Virus record (IMG/VR): IMGVR_UViG_3300049048_000153
Location: 1 to 43,504 of that record
Origin: a virus
DNA length: 43,504 nt
Direction: 5' to 3' (one strand)
Part shown: one piece after another, positions 16,109-24,645 of the stretch
How the letters are laid out: the number at the start of each line of letters is the position of its first letter
Position numbering within the stretch: the first letter of the stretch is position 1
Notes under the pieces: model-generated
The model's database searches: none
What the model was told of the DNA's origin: nothing
Seen by the model: the letters and a program-made list of their open reading frames with translations, nothing else
Translations under genes and position numbers: made by a program

Positions 16109-16467
16109 GGAACCATTGCTTTTCTGATGTTAGCCAGGAACCTGGGTTTCTCTGCCCGGTAAGCCGGTCCCAGGTAAGGGGTATAGCCGTAATTGGGCTT
16201 GGATGGATCACCGAATTCCTGCGCCAGGGCGTATTCCACGTTGGTACCTACTGATGCCGTCAGCCCATCGCCAGCATAGGAAGGAGCAATGCTGCTTCTC
16301 AGCCTCCCCAGATCCACCCGTACCAGTTGTTTGGCAGTCGACTCAATCCGGAGAGCGCTTTTGGCTACCTCCTGTTGCACCCGGCTATTATAAGTTTTGC
16401 TCAAGCGGATCAGTGCCTTTTGCACCAGGTTGAGATTTGACTTACCAACAGATATAGAGACACCCAT
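16105..16467 (-). CDS. HK97 gp10-like head-tail connector protein
   Basis: A 120-aa protein. The ATG at 16467 (MGVSISVGKSNLNLVQKAL) is preferred because it shares one base with the preceding stop (TGATG); a longer reading would overlap the head-closure gene. The middle shows the typical LRSSI...SVGTNVEYALAQEFG motif of the HK97 gp10 family, with a conserved hydrophobic C-terminal part. It is a neck protein between connector and tail. Confidence 0.85.
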   Translation of the reverse strand: MGVSISVGKSNLNLVQKALIRLSKTYNSRVQQEVAKSALRIESTAKQLVRVDLGRLRSSIAPSYAGDGLTASVGTNVEYALAQEFGDPSKPNYGYTPYLGPAYRAEKPRFLANIRKAMVP

Positions 16468-16856
16468 CAGCCTTCGTAGTATTGGAGTTGACCGTTTTCG
16501 TAGATCTGAGGACCGGAAACCGTTACGGTACCAGTCAGATCGGCAAAACCTTTCACCGTGCACACTTGGCCGCGCTCATCCACATTGATGATGCTATGCG
16601 GAATGATGTCGATGCCCTTGAAGTGAAAGCGCTGGGTGATATCCAGCTTAAAATTCCGGTTCCAGCGAAGCATCAGCCGGTAAGGCTGTGTAGTAACCGT
16701 CTGGCCGTCCAGCAGCTGAATGCTGGCCTCCTCCGCCATCACCTTTGCCCAGAGATCCTTCACTTTGCTCCACACCGCTTTATTGCCCAGCGCCCCGTCA
16801 TCCATTGGGGACTGTTGCCATACTTCAATGCGGTGCCTGAGTTCTCCGATTCTCAT
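16467..16856 (-). CDS. Head closure (head-tail adaptor) protein
   Basis: A 129-aa protein of the SPP1 gp16/head-tail adaptor type: N-terminal LRHRIEVWQ strand, WAKVMAEE and RLMLRWNRNFKLDITQRFHF segments in the usual order. It closes the portal after packaging and receives the tail. Its last residues, YENGQLQYYEG, extend beyond the usual fold and contain a string shared with the C-terminal part of the 1094-aa tail protein, though encoded with different codons. Confidence 0.85.
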   Translation of the reverse strand: MRIGELRHRIEVWQQSPMDDGALGNKAVWSKVKDLWAKVMAEEASIQLLDGQTVTTQPYRLMLRWNRNFKLDITQRFHFKGIDIIPHSIINVDERGQVCTVKGFADLTGTVTVSGPQIYENGQLQYYEG

Positions 16857-16859
16857 TTT

Positions 16860-17441
16860 TCAGAAAAGGGTATTGCGCCGGTAAGGGTTGAGCAGTGCTT
16901 TGTGGTTGTTGGACAGCGTGGCGACAATGGTTCCGATTACGGTGTCTCCCCGGTTTTCGTAGAGGTCAGCCAGCAGTTTGCAGACGGCCTGCAGGCATAA
17001 CTTGGGAAGCAGTACTTCCTCATCGTAGCCGGCCGTGTAGGTCACCCGGATCTGTCCGTTGCTGCGACCACAACCAGACTTCCACACGCGGTTGACATTG
17101 AGGGAAAGGAAGTCCTGCCCGTACTTGCCGTAATCAGATCCCTCGGTGAGTGCGGAGAAAGTGCCGTCGGTATCACTGCGCTCTACGGACACGATCTGCT
17201 GATTGGGACCGAACGGAAGTACGAGCAGGCCTGCATTTACCTCAGCCAGCGAAAAGACGACCGCTATCGTTTTGGTCCGGAAAAACACTTCCGTGTAGTT
17301 TTCACAGGCCTCCATGGCTGCTTCTACCATCTCCTCAATCAGGGCGTCATCTTCCGTTTCTTCTACCTTCAGATAGTTTTTCGCTTTCTGTAAGGAGAGG
17401 AGGGCGGTGACTGGAGCTGATTCAAGGATCCGGTGCTGCAT
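16860..17441 (-). CDS. gp6-like head-tail connector protein
   Basis: A 193-aa protein of the HK97 gp6 / phage QLRG family: SLQKAKNYLKVEETEDDALI at residues 16-35 followed by EEMVEAAMEACENYT is the family's helical start. It forms the ring under the portal. Its first base overlaps the last base of the small upstream gene, and it ends 3 bases before the head-closure gene region. Confidence 0.85.
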   Translation of the reverse strand: MQHRILESAPVTALLSLQKAKNYLKVEETEDDALIEEMVEAAMEACENYTEVFFRTKTIAVVFSLAEVNAGLLVLPFGPNQQIVSVERSDTDGTFSALTEGSDYGKYGQDFLSLNVNRVWKSGCGRSNGQIRVTYTAGYDEEVLLPKLCLQAVCKLLADLYENRGDTVIGTIVATLSNNHKALLNPYRRNTLF

Positions 17442-17626
17442 TATTTGGTCTCAGTATTAGCGTTCTTTTCTTCCTTAGTTTGGATGGCAGCTTTTTCCTG
17501 CTTTTTAGCCAGGCCTAATTCAATCAACTCCTTGGCAAGGCTAGGAGCCGTTTCGAAGGTTTCGCCTTCTGGGATCAGGCCGTAGACACCATCCAGGGGT
17601 TGTAGTGCGACAAGAGTTACTTTCAT
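17441..17626 (-). CDS. Small structural-region protein (61 aa)
   Basis: A short protein with a compact N-terminal domain (VTLVALQPLDGVYGLIPEGE) and a Lys/Glu-rich disordered tail. Similar short proteins with a VxLxxxxxFxGxxxxxxxGExxxV pattern often sit between capsid and connector genes. No specific function is known; a head decoration or assembly aid is possible. Confidence 0.65.
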   Translation of the reverse strand: MKVTLVALQPLDGVYGLIPEGETFETAPSLAKELIELGLAKKQEKAAIQTKEEKNANTETK

Positions 17627-17655
17627 AGAAATGGAATGGATAATGACCGTTTGAA

Positions 17656-17683
17656 AGAATCCCTTCAGTTGTGAAGGGATTCT
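17656..17683 (-). terminator. Hairpin after major capsid gene
   Basis: Perfect 11-bp stem AGAATCCCTTC (17656-17666) and GAAGGGATTCT (17673-17683) with 6-base loop, 27 bases after the capsid stop; only a short T run (TTC) follows. It likely acts as a leaky terminator or a 3' stabilising stem, giving more capsid message. Confidence 0.6.
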
Positions 17684-17710
17684 TATATTAAAGGTCAGAT
17701 AATGGAATAA

Positions 17711-19072
17711 TTAAGCAGTGGTGATGTCGGTGATACCGGCAGTGAAGGTGCCTTTCACGAATCCCTGTGGGAAGTAGATCGGCAGCGCCAGACGCTCAGC
17801 CAGGCGAACCGTTACCAGACCTTTTTCGAAGTTGTCCTTGTTTTCGGTGCTGATCTGGATGCTCACCTGACGGCGGTCGATCAATTCGGCTGCCCGCTGG
17901 AAATCACCCATTAGGAAGTTGCCGGCAGTCATATAGGTATTGTCAATCACGGGCACCATCATCACCGTTTTCTGGCCGCCTGAGTTCATAAAGATGATTG
18001 GCAGTAGGTAGCGGCCTTCGTCATCCTTAGTCAAAGCCATATCCAGTAAGTCAACCGGGCTTACGATAACAGCAGTAGCGCTGTATTCCGCAATGCGCAA
18101 TTGCTTCCAGGCCGTGGCCAGCACGTCCCATTTCTGAGGCTTTGCTACTACAGTGGTGCCGGCTGCGAAAGCAGTACCGGCGGTATACACCCCGCGCAGG
18201 TTGTTGCCGGTGCCATCCCCAAAAAGGATTTGGTTGTCCTCTCTGTTCATCAGCTTCTGCATCAACCGACCGTTCAGATAGGTATACAGACCCGGAATGT
18301 CTTCCAGGATTTCTTCGGACAAGTCCATGGCTGCCGTGACCTTTTTCACGTCTACGCTCTTCTGCTCCAGGGTGAAGTCAGATTTGCCGTAGGCAGCACC
18401 TTCAGCGGTCATTGCGGTGCCATCTGTGTAGGCAGTTTCTTCGGTGTAGCTCCACTTGTTAGAAGAAGTCTGGCCAACACTCATCAAAGAGCGCACGTGC
18501 TGCTGACGCTCAGGAGCGACAACGACGCCTGGCCTACGATCCGGATCAATCACATCACCCGTCAGGGCAGAGCTCTCCAATACGATGGCTTTGGTATCGA
18601 TATCAATTTCGTAGCTTTTGCCAGATACATTTCGCAGGCCCTTAATCGTGTCTTTGCCTTTTTCCAGCGCTTCGAGCACTTTGCCTTTGAAGCTTTTGGG
18701 CCGATTGTCGCCTCCTTCGCCCAGGCGCTTTGTCAACGTGTCCAGCTTATCCAGTTGCTCCTGTGCTTTGTTGAATTTTTCGGCCAGGCCTTTTAGCTCG
18801 GTTTTGGTGTCTTCAGCGATTTTGCCGGTTTCCTCTACCTGCTTGTTGGTCTTTTCGATGGTTTTGCCGATTTCCTCACCCAGCTTTTTTACCTCTTTGG
18901 CCGCATCTTCGGCCGTGAAGAATACCAAAGCAGCTGCGGAGTGCAGTAACTTCTGAAAGGGAGAAAGGCGGGCTCCGTTGGAGAAAGCGAAGGCGTAGGC
19001 ATTACCCAGGCCGTTCTGCATGAAGTTAAAAATGGCCAGCAACCCCAGTGCGACCAGCATGAATTTTTCCAT
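17711..19072 (-). CDS. HK97-type major capsid protein
   Basis: A 453-aa protein. Residues about 60-130 form a long Lys/Glu coiled coil, the scaffold (delta) domain; the capsid fold starts near residue 180 (GVVVAPERQQHVRSLMSVGQ) and has EDIPGLYTYLNGRLMQKLMNREDNQILFGDGT features, written here in part as EEILEDIPGLY and NQILFGDGTG. The first about 55 residues are hydrophobic (LVALGLLAIFNF and LLHSAAALVFFTAEDA), which is odd for this family. The gene lies 3 bases after the prohead protease, which should remove the N-terminal part during maturation. Confidence 0.9.
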   Translation of the reverse strand: MEKFMLVALGLLAIFNFMQNGLGNAYAFAFSNGARLSPFQKLLHSAAALVFFTAEDAAKEVKKLGEEIGKTIEKTNKQVEETGKIAEDTKTELKGLAEKFNKAQEQLDKLDTLTKRLGEGGDNRPKSFKGKVLEALEKGKDTIKGLRNVSGKSYEIDIDTKAIVLESSALTGDVIDPDRRPGVVVAPERQQHVRSLMSVGQTSSNKWSYTEETAYTDGTAMTAEGAAYGKSDFTLEQKSVDVKKVTAAMDLSEEILEDIPGLYTYLNGRLMQKLMNREDNQILFGDGTGNNLRGVYTAGTAFAAGTTVVAKPQKWDVLATAWKQLRIAEYSATAVIVSPVDLLDMALTKDDEGRYLLPIIFMNSGGQKTVMMVPVIDNTYMTAGNFLMGDFQRAAELIDRRQVSIQISTENKDNFEKGLVTVRLAERLALPIYFPQGFVKGTFTAGITDITTA

Positions 19073-19075
19073 TGA

Positions 19076-19816
19076 TTAAATTTTAGCTGCGTTTTTAAAT
19101 ACATTAAATATTTCCCTGATCTCGCTGCTGTCCGGCTCAGCTGACTTGTTACCAGTGGGCTCTCCGCCCGGCTGGTCGTCTTTCAGAAGTGGTGCAATCA
19201 ACCCATCATAGGCATCCTGGATCTGCTTGAGTTCGATCTCCAGCATTTCGAAGGTTTCATCAGTGAAGGTGCCTTTGCGCAAGGCTTTGAAAAGCTTACT
19301 CATCCGATCGTTGAGGGCATTGAGTTGATCGGTTTTGGAAAGGGATTTTATACCCACGAGCGGGGTATTGGCATTCGCTCCCCAAGTTACGGAGGAGTAC
19401 TCCCAGAGCATTACTTCCTTGATCAGGTAAGCGCTTTGGGTCATGTCTGGCTCCCCTTTGACGGTCTGGAATCCCACCGAGTGCTCGAATAGGTCCATTT
19501 CATAGAGTTTCAGAGCATCATTTCCATCGGTGGTATCGGCCAGCAGAGAAGAGACCAACAGGCCTTTGATGTCTTCTTCCATTTTAGCGGGCTTACCGAT
19601 CATCCGGTAAGGGCTGTGCTGGAGCAGGTGTTTGATCCGGCAGTTAGAAGCACCGGGACCGCGCTCAGCGATGGTTTTCTTGTAGGCACCAGGCAGGATG
19701 ATATCTCCGTCGGAATCCTTGCTGCCGAATTCGCTGACGTAGATCTGTACGGACCGGCCTTTGATGTCCAGATCCTTTACTTTGAGGTTACATTGCTTGG
19801 TCTGATAGTGTGCCAC
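19076..19816 (-). CDS. Prohead protease (U35, HK97 gp4 family)
   Basis: A 246-aa protein with a GTG start (GTG GCA CAC). It shows the family pattern: SVQIYVSEFGSKDSDGDII near residues 22-40, His in RIKHLLQHSPYRMIGKP as the likely catalytic His, and Ser in LFEHSVGFQTV as the likely nucleophile. The C-terminal third is helical and may serve as scaffold. It cuts scaffold domains from capsid subunits. A late promoter lies 27 bases upstream. Confidence 0.9.
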   Translation of the reverse strand: MAHYQTKQCNLKVKDLDIKGRSVQIYVSEFGSKDSDGDIILPGAYKKTIAERGPGASNCRIKHLLQHSPYRMIGKPAKMEEDIKGLLVSSLLADTTDGNDALKLYEMDLFEHSVGFQTVKGEPDMTQSAYLIKEVMLWEYSSVTWGANANTPLVGIKSLSKTDQLNALNDRMSKLFKALRKGTFTDETFEMLEIELKQIQDAYDGLIAPLLKDDQPGGEPTGNKSAEPDSSEIREIFNVFKNAAKI

Positions 19817-19842
19817 CCGGAACAGAGATGTTTAAGCTGACA

Positions 19843-19878
19843 CAATGGTAAGGAGTAGAAAAAGGAAGGGTCCCCGTT
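19843..19878 (-). promoter_or_regulatory. Late promoter P-protease
   Basis: Minus strand: AACGGGGAC (19870-19878), 19 bases, TACCATTG (19843-19850), the latter one base off TAnnTTTG. Geometry is identical to the promoters at 13065-13100 and 24646-24681. It would drive protease, capsid and following genes. Confidence 0.6.
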
Positions 19879-19898
19879 CCGATTTTGGGGCATAAAAA

Positions 19899-19916
19899 AT
19901 ACTGAAAAATCAGTAT
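19899..19916 (-). terminator. Hairpin ATACTGA-AAAA-TCAGTAT
   Basis: Same 18 bases as at 13120-13137. Leftwards it is followed by TTTTTTATG, so here it looks like a good terminator for minus-strand transcription that crosses the moron from the MuF gene, placed just ahead of the late promoter. Confidence 0.55.
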
Positions 19917-19987
19917 AGCATGAGATAAAAGCCATTCCGTATATTGACGGTCTCAAATATTCACAAACTAAAAACTATCAAAACGAA

Positions 19988-20272
19988 ATGGCAATCATTA
20001 ATAAGACAGATTTAGTTTATACAGATTATAGTTGGACAGCTATCAAGGGCGATGACCCTAAGATATCTGGAGAGCCTGATAGTACACTCTTTAACAAACA
20101 CGAGGGATATGAAATGCTGTATCTCCTGAATAAAATGGTTAAAAACGGGATCGCACCAAGAGCGACAGCTCAAAAAGCGGAAAGATTGATTCGACAACAT
20201 TTGCCAGGCTCCATAAGAAGCCAGACGAACGTATACAAATGGGTGGTAGATAATTGGGATAGCTATAAGTAA
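19988..20272 (+). CDS. Moron: 94-aa protein of unknown function
   Basis: A plus-strand gene inside the minus-strand head operon, between protease and MuF-like gene, with its own A+T-rich upstream region. The stop codon directly abuts the stop of the convergent MuF gene with no spacer. The protein is soluble and helical in its second half (YEMLYLLNKMVKNGIAPRAT...). No domain is recognised. Orientation and cassette structure support expression from the prophage. Confidence 0.7.
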   Translation: MAIINKTDLVYTDYSWTAIKGDDPKISGEPDSTLFNKHEGYEMLYLLNKMVKNGIAPRATAQKAERLIRQHLPGSIRSQTNVYKWVVDNWDSYK

Positions 20273-21067
20273 TTACCCCTTCGGCTCGTAAATCAAAGTA
20301 CAGCGACAGTTCACCAGGTTGCTGGCCTTGGCCCCGTGGTTGCCATCGCCTGGGTGCATTAACCTTTGGCCATTGATTTCAAAAAAAGTATCGATATCCA
20401 CCTTTTGCCCGTTCGCCTTCCTATGTGGGTCGCGCGTACGGGCATCTTTGGTGCTCAGCCAAATCTTATCCAGTAGTAAACCAGTAGCTTTGGCGCCAAC
20501 GTAGCTGCCGTAATTCCCAGCCGACACCAGCTCCGTACGCGCAACGACTATGGCCCGGCTCTTGTTCAGCGCCTGGGTATATCCTGCCAGCTCCTTGGCC
20601 GTGCGCTGAGTGCTCCACCCCTCCCCGATCGCATCTTCCACAAATTGCCGGACCTTGCTGCGGGTTGTTTCGGTAATCCGCCTGATCCGATCTACGCCCT
20701 GGGTCTGCACGTACTGCCTGGCCCGGGCCACCCACTTGGAGTTGAGTAGATCGTCCCAGCCTGGCAGGCCTCTTTTCAGGGTCAGCTCCAGATCATCGCT
20801 TTTATGGTTAGTCAGATCACCATAGGCCATCGAAGCGAAGGGAGGCAGCACTTTCATATAGATGGCCAGCATGGCCTGCTCGATCGGAGCGATACTGATC
20901 AGGTCCACCACATCAACGGACAAAGTATCAGCCTTCCGGATGGCATTGATTACTGGCCGCACCTGAAGCGCCAGCGCTTTGCGCATGGCTGCCCGACAAA
21001 AGGGATACAGTGCCATTCGGCGGGTCTCTATGATGCGGAGGTAACGACGTTGGCCTACTTCGTTCAT
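20273..21067 (-). CDS. MuF-like head morphogenesis protein
   Basis: A 264-aa protein of the SPP1 gp7 / Mu F type: helical N-terminal part and the C-terminal motif set ARTELVSAG, TRDPHRKANGQKVDIDTFF, MHPGDGNHGAKASNLVNCRC. It is a minor head protein that binds the portal and helps assembly or DNA ejection. It overlaps the next upstream gene by 4 bases. A broken copy of its 3' end exists at 14263-14352. Confidence 0.9.
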   Translation of the reverse strand: MNEVGQRRYLRIIETRRMALYPFCRAAMRKALALQVRPVINAIRKADTLSVDVVDLISIAPIEQAMLAIYMKVLPPFASMAYGDLTNHKSDDLELTLKRGLPGWDDLLNSKWVARARQYVQTQGVDRIRRITETTRSKVRQFVEDAIGEGWSTQRTAKELAGYTQALNKSRAIVVARTELVSAGNYGSYVGAKATGLLLDKIWLSTKDARTRDPHRKANGQKVDIDTFFEINGQRLMHPGDGNHGAKASNLVNCRCTLIYEPKG

Positions 21068-21381
21068 TTAGGTCCCGGACGAAAATGACTTTCCAAGTAA
21101 GTCAACCTTTTTTGATACTCCAGCACCACTAATTCCAGCCGGTTTACGCGATCATGAAGTTCTTTTTCAGGCTCTATCTCTTCAAACCAATCAGGCTTAC
21201 GCAGGCAGTTTTCAATGTATTCTTCCATGAACTTGCCGTTCGTGGCCAGAAACTCAACGTGCGTGTTTACCTGATGCGGGTTATCGTCGTCTTTGAAGGT
21301 TTGGTAAGGTCTGCTGATGGTTCCTGCCTTGACTGTACACCAGGGGGTAATCCAATCATTCAGGAGTCGAAAGGTTTTCAT
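21064..21381 (-). CDS. Small protein between portal and MuF genes
   Basis: A 105-aa protein with an aromatic N-terminal half (FRLLNDWITPWCTVKAGTI) and a C-terminal coiled coil (ELHDRVNRLELVVLEYQKRL). It is co-transcribed with the portal gene. No family recognised; a minor head protein or assembly aid is plausible from position. Confidence 0.65.
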   Translation of the reverse strand: MKTFRLLNDWITPWCTVKAGTISRPYQTFKDDDNPHQVNTHVEFLATNGKFMEEYIENCLRKPDWFEEIEPEKELHDRVNRLELVVLEYQKRLTYLESHFRPGPK

Positions 21382-21398
21382 AAAAAAGCATAGTTAGG

Positions 21399-22706
21399 TT
21401 AGTCAATCGTTTCTTCTTCCTTGTCTGCGGTTGCCTCTTCCGGATCGAACATCAATGGCACTCCATTCGGATCGAAATAAGCATCCATAATCGGGTCTTC
21501 CTCAATGCCCATTGCCCGCTGCTTATCGATGCCCTTCATCCAGAAACAGTTCCTCAGCCACTCCACCTGCTCTTTCTTATCGTCCTGCAGCACCGATATA
21601 CCGGACGTATCAATGTCCAAATACAGGTCCTCTCCATATGCCGGCACCAGCCAGCGGTTCCACTCATCCCGCAGCGCGTACAGTTCCGGAAGAATGCAGT
21701 CCTCATAAGCTGCTTTCTTGGCTTCCCGCATATTGTTGTAAGTGGAAGCCTCCTTATCGTTGAGAATCTGGGAAGGGAATTTATAGAGGTTGCAAAGCTT
21801 GTGGAAGCTCCATTTCTGGGTTTCCAGGATGTCCAGATCTACCGGTGAAAGGCCCATCTTCTGCCACTTCAGGTTGACGGATGTAATGATAATTTTTCCG
21901 TAGTTCTCTGGACCGCCAAACTTCTCCTTGTACTTCTGCTCAATTTCGGATGCCTGTTCGGTATTTAGCGCCACACCATCGCTTCCTTCCTGGGAAAGTA
22001 TGCCCAAGGCGCCTTGATTTTGAAAAGCCTTCGTCTGGGCCGTACGGCCATCGTTACTCTGGGTAATGATCCGAGAGCCGGCACGCAGCCTGGACATCCC
22101 ATATAGATCCGATCCGGACTCCACCAACGGGTTCCACTCTTTGCGGTGCAGTACGTTTGCGGCCGGAATATCATTCTCATAATCGTGGATCAGCTTAAAT
22201 GCCTTATAAGGCTTATATCTATTTCCAAAGACGATTTCGGTCAGGTGGGCAGGCATTACGTACAGCTCAGTGGTCTGGCCAGCATTATTCCCGGATTCCA
22301 GTTTAGGTGCATACTGATAGGTATTGCCCGTTACCAGCTTATATCCCAGCTCAGCGGCAATGAACTCAGATTGACCCTGCCATGGGTTCGGCCGCTCAAT
22401 CAGATTCAGCAGCTTATGCTTTTTGATCTCCGTCATCGTACCATCGGCTTTGACCTTATACAGCTTCCAAGGCACCCGGCCAGCGGTGGTTACGATGTAG
22501 TTGATCACGGAAAAAACGTCGTCATTGCGGGCATAGGCATTCTTGATATAACTCTCCGGATTGTCACCCATCCAGATGGGCATATTCTGGCCCAGGAATT
22601 TATACAGCGCTGTAAACAGCTGATTCTGCTGAATGCTGACCGCTGTGGTTGCGGCCTTCTGAGAGAGCCAGCGGAAGGGGTTGGAAAGCTTGGGGAGTAG
22701 ATTCAT
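21399..22706 (-). CDS. Portal protein (HK97 type)
   Basis: A 435-aa portal. It shows the family features NAYARNDDVFSVINYIVTTA near residue 50, WNPLVESGSDLYGMSRLRAG near 190, and the long C-terminal helical stem region ending with an acidic tail (EEATADKEEETID). It forms the 12-fold ring through which the terminase packs DNA. It overlaps the large terminase gene by 4 bases. Confidence 0.92.
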   Translation of the reverse strand: MNLLPKLSNPFRWLSQKAATTAVSIQQNQLFTALYKFLGQNMPIWMGDNPESYIKNAYARNDDVFSVINYIVTTAGRVPWKLYKVKADGTMTEIKKHKLLNLIERPNPWQGQSEFIAAELGYKLVTGNTYQYAPKLESGNNAGQTTELYVMPAHLTEIVFGNRYKPYKAFKLIHDYENDIPAANVLHRKEWNPLVESGSDLYGMSRLRAGSRIITQSNDGRTAQTKAFQNQGALGILSQEGSDGVALNTEQASEIEQKYKEKFGGPENYGKIIITSVNLKWQKMGLSPVDLDILETQKWSFHKLCNLYKFPSQILNDKEASTYNNMREAKKAAYEDCILPELYALRDEWNRWLVPAYGEDLYLDIDTSGISVLQDDKKEQVEWLRNCFWMKGIDKQRAMGIEEDPIMDAYFDPNGVPLMFDPEEATADKEEETID

Positions 22707-24208
22707 ACAACGACGAATTGTTTTTTCTTGGTAAACACGAAGTATCGGATGGCATCCATCCCGTGATTGTAAGCGTCAATGGGAATGTTGGTAGGCTTAT
22801 TGCCGTTCATGACCCACTCGTAATTGCGTTGCTCAAGCCAGAGATTGAAGGAATCGGTAGTCAGGTGTACCTCCAGGTCTTTGACCAGAGCAATGCCTCC
22901 GGTTACTGAATCCGGACCTTTGGCAGCACCCATCACATTGAGGCCTGGCAGCCGGTAGTATTCCTTTCCGGAAAGATCCTTGAACAGGTAGCCACTCAGC
23001 CGGGGGAACTGCTTTTTGGTCTGCTCAGTGGCCTCCACCACTGTAATTTCCTGTAGCTCCCGGATGCTTTTGGGCTCAGCACTGTCAGCAACGATCAGAT
23101 CGATTGGCCGTACCCCTGCCTGCAGGATGTGCATTTTAATTTGGGAGTTGGTCAGGCCAGTCAGGTAGAAGACCTCCCGACCGTACAACCGTTTTCGATC
23201 CATGGCCAGCTGCACAAAGGCAGTCGGGTCATTGGTAAAGCCAAAGTCCAGGGCATAGCCAAAGGGATAGTCCATCGGCATTTTGGTGATCTCCTTGAAA
23301 TGCGAGTACACCAGTGCCTCTTTGTTCGGCTTAGGATCCTGCTGATAGAGCGAGTCGAATGTAACCGGGTTATTTTTCTGGATGGCCTGCAAACGCTCGA
23401 GCGAGTGCTTTTCCGGAAACAGTACTTCGCCAGGCTCCCGTTGGTCATAGTCGGTTTTTGGCCCCGTTTTGATGCCCTCAAACTTGACCAGGTGCCAGTC
23501 CCTATCCCGAAGCAGCACCCGACCTACCAGGTCATCCTGGTCCCAGCGGGTCATAATGATGAGCACCTGGCTGTCATTGTGCAGGCGGGTCTCAAACACA
23601 TCCACGAACCAATCCCACACCCGCTGCCGGTAGGTAGGTGATTTTGCCTCCTGCCGGTCTTTGATCGGGTCATCGATGATGCCGATGTCGACCGTCGTGG
23701 AGGTAAGCGGCCCACAGACACCGGTGCTCTTTAAGAAGCCGCGATGGCCGACCGTTTCAAACATTTCCGAGTTACGCAGGTAAGAGCCTTTGGCCACGGT
23801 GACCACATTGGACTCATTGAGGTAGGTTTCCGGAAAAACGTTCTGATAGGCTTTGTCATCAATCACCTGCTGGATGTTGCGGTTGAAGCCTTCTGCGACA
23901 GTGGCCGAATACGAACAGATGGCAATGCGCAACTTCGGATTCAGACCCAGCAAAAAGGCCGGAAAGCGCCGGGTAGTGAGCTCGCTCTTGCCGTGCTGGG
24001 GCGGCATGGTCACGATCATTTTTTTGATCTTGCCTTGGGCAAAGGCATCCAGCTTACGGCACAGCTCGTTATTGAAGGGTTTGACGATATAGTCGGGTTT
24101 GGTATAACAAACAAAGCCCTGCATACTGGTGCGGGCTTTGCGTCGGGCCAGCAGCTCCAAGGCTGCCTCCTGTTTACTCACCTGCGGCAATAGCGGCAAG
24201 CCTGTCAT
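22703..24208 (-). CDS. Terminase large subunit
   Basis: A 501-aa packaging motor. Walker A is MPPQHGKS (residues 68-75) and Walker B is IGIIDDP (about 175-181). The nuclease domain has YALDFGFTNDP, DLIVADSAEP and a final Asp in YNHGMDAIRYF, the acidic residues expected for the RNase-H-like fold. It cuts and pumps DNA into proheads. The start overlaps the small terminase by 35 bases; the first ATG is kept since no better one follows. Confidence 0.93.
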   Translation of the reverse strand: MTGLPLLPQVSKQEAALELLARRKARTSMQGFVCYTKPDYIVKPFNNELCRKLDAFAQGKIKKMIVTMPPQHGKSELTTRRFPAFLLGLNPKLRIAICSYSATVAEGFNRNIQQVIDDKAYQNVFPETYLNESNVVTVAKGSYLRNSEMFETVGHRGFLKSTGVCGPLTSTTVDIGIIDDPIKDRQEAKSPTYRQRVWDWFVDVFETRLHNDSQVLIIMTRWDQDDLVGRVLLRDRDWHLVKFEGIKTGPKTDYDQREPGEVLFPEKHSLERLQAIQKNNPVTFDSLYQQDPKPNKEALVYSHFKEITKMPMDYPFGYALDFGFTNDPTAFVQLAMDRKRLYGREVFYLTGLTNSQIKMHILQAGVRPIDLIVADSAEPKSIRELQEITVVEATEQTKKQFPRLSGYLFKDLSGKEYYRLPGLNVMGAAKGPDSVTGGIALVKDLEVHLTTDSFNLWLEQRNYEWVMNGNKPTNIPIDAYNHGMDAIRYFVFTKKKQFVVV

Positions 24209-24641
24209 CGGTTAAATCCTTGGCGTTAAATAGTCTTTCCCCATCCTTCCCTGTGTGCTCGGTTCGTTCCACATAACCCCTTTCCTTGCCCTTCGTCTTC
24301 AGGTAGAAAATCACCGCCGTGGTATCCGGTCCGATGTGTTTCTTTATCGGCACAGTCACTACCTGGTTATCCGGACGGGCATCCTTATTGAAGAACACCT
24401 TAGTTTCCGGCAAGGTGTAGCCCTTCATCAGCTTAAACAGCTGGCTCTCGGCAAAATCCAGCGCTTGTTCTTGAATATCAGCAACCTGAGCCGCAAAATC
24501 TTTATCCTCATCCCGGTACAGGTAGAAGGTGGAGCGAGCTACTTTGGCCTTTTTGCAGGCCGTAGTAACCACGCCACAGGTCTTCTCCAAGGCTTTGAGC
24601 AATCGCTTTTTTAGGATGTCCGATTTGTCTAATGAGCTCAT
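24174..24641 (-). CDS. Terminase small subunit
   Basis: A 155-aa protein with an N-terminal helix-turn-helix (GVVTTACKKAKVARSTFYLY, about residues 23-42) of the phBC6A51-type small terminase, followed by helices and a C-terminal AKDLTDDRLAAIAAGE tail. It recognises the packaging site and recruits the large subunit. A late promoter ends 4 bases before the ATG, so its message would be nearly leaderless. Confidence 0.85.
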   Translation of the reverse strand: MSSLDKSDILKKRLLKALEKTCGVVTTACKKAKVARSTFYLYRDEDKDFAAQVADIQEQALDFAESQLFKLMKGYTLPETKVFFNKDARPDNQVVTVPIKKHIGPDTTAVIFYLKTKGKERGYVERTEHTGKDGERLFNAKDLTDDRLAAIAAGE

Positions 24642-24645
24642 AGGG

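Noticed and set aside
18101-18796. 231-codon plus-strand open frame opposite the capsid gene.
   Set aside because: The capsid protein on the other strand is certain, and the frame has no own start region or recognisable sequence.
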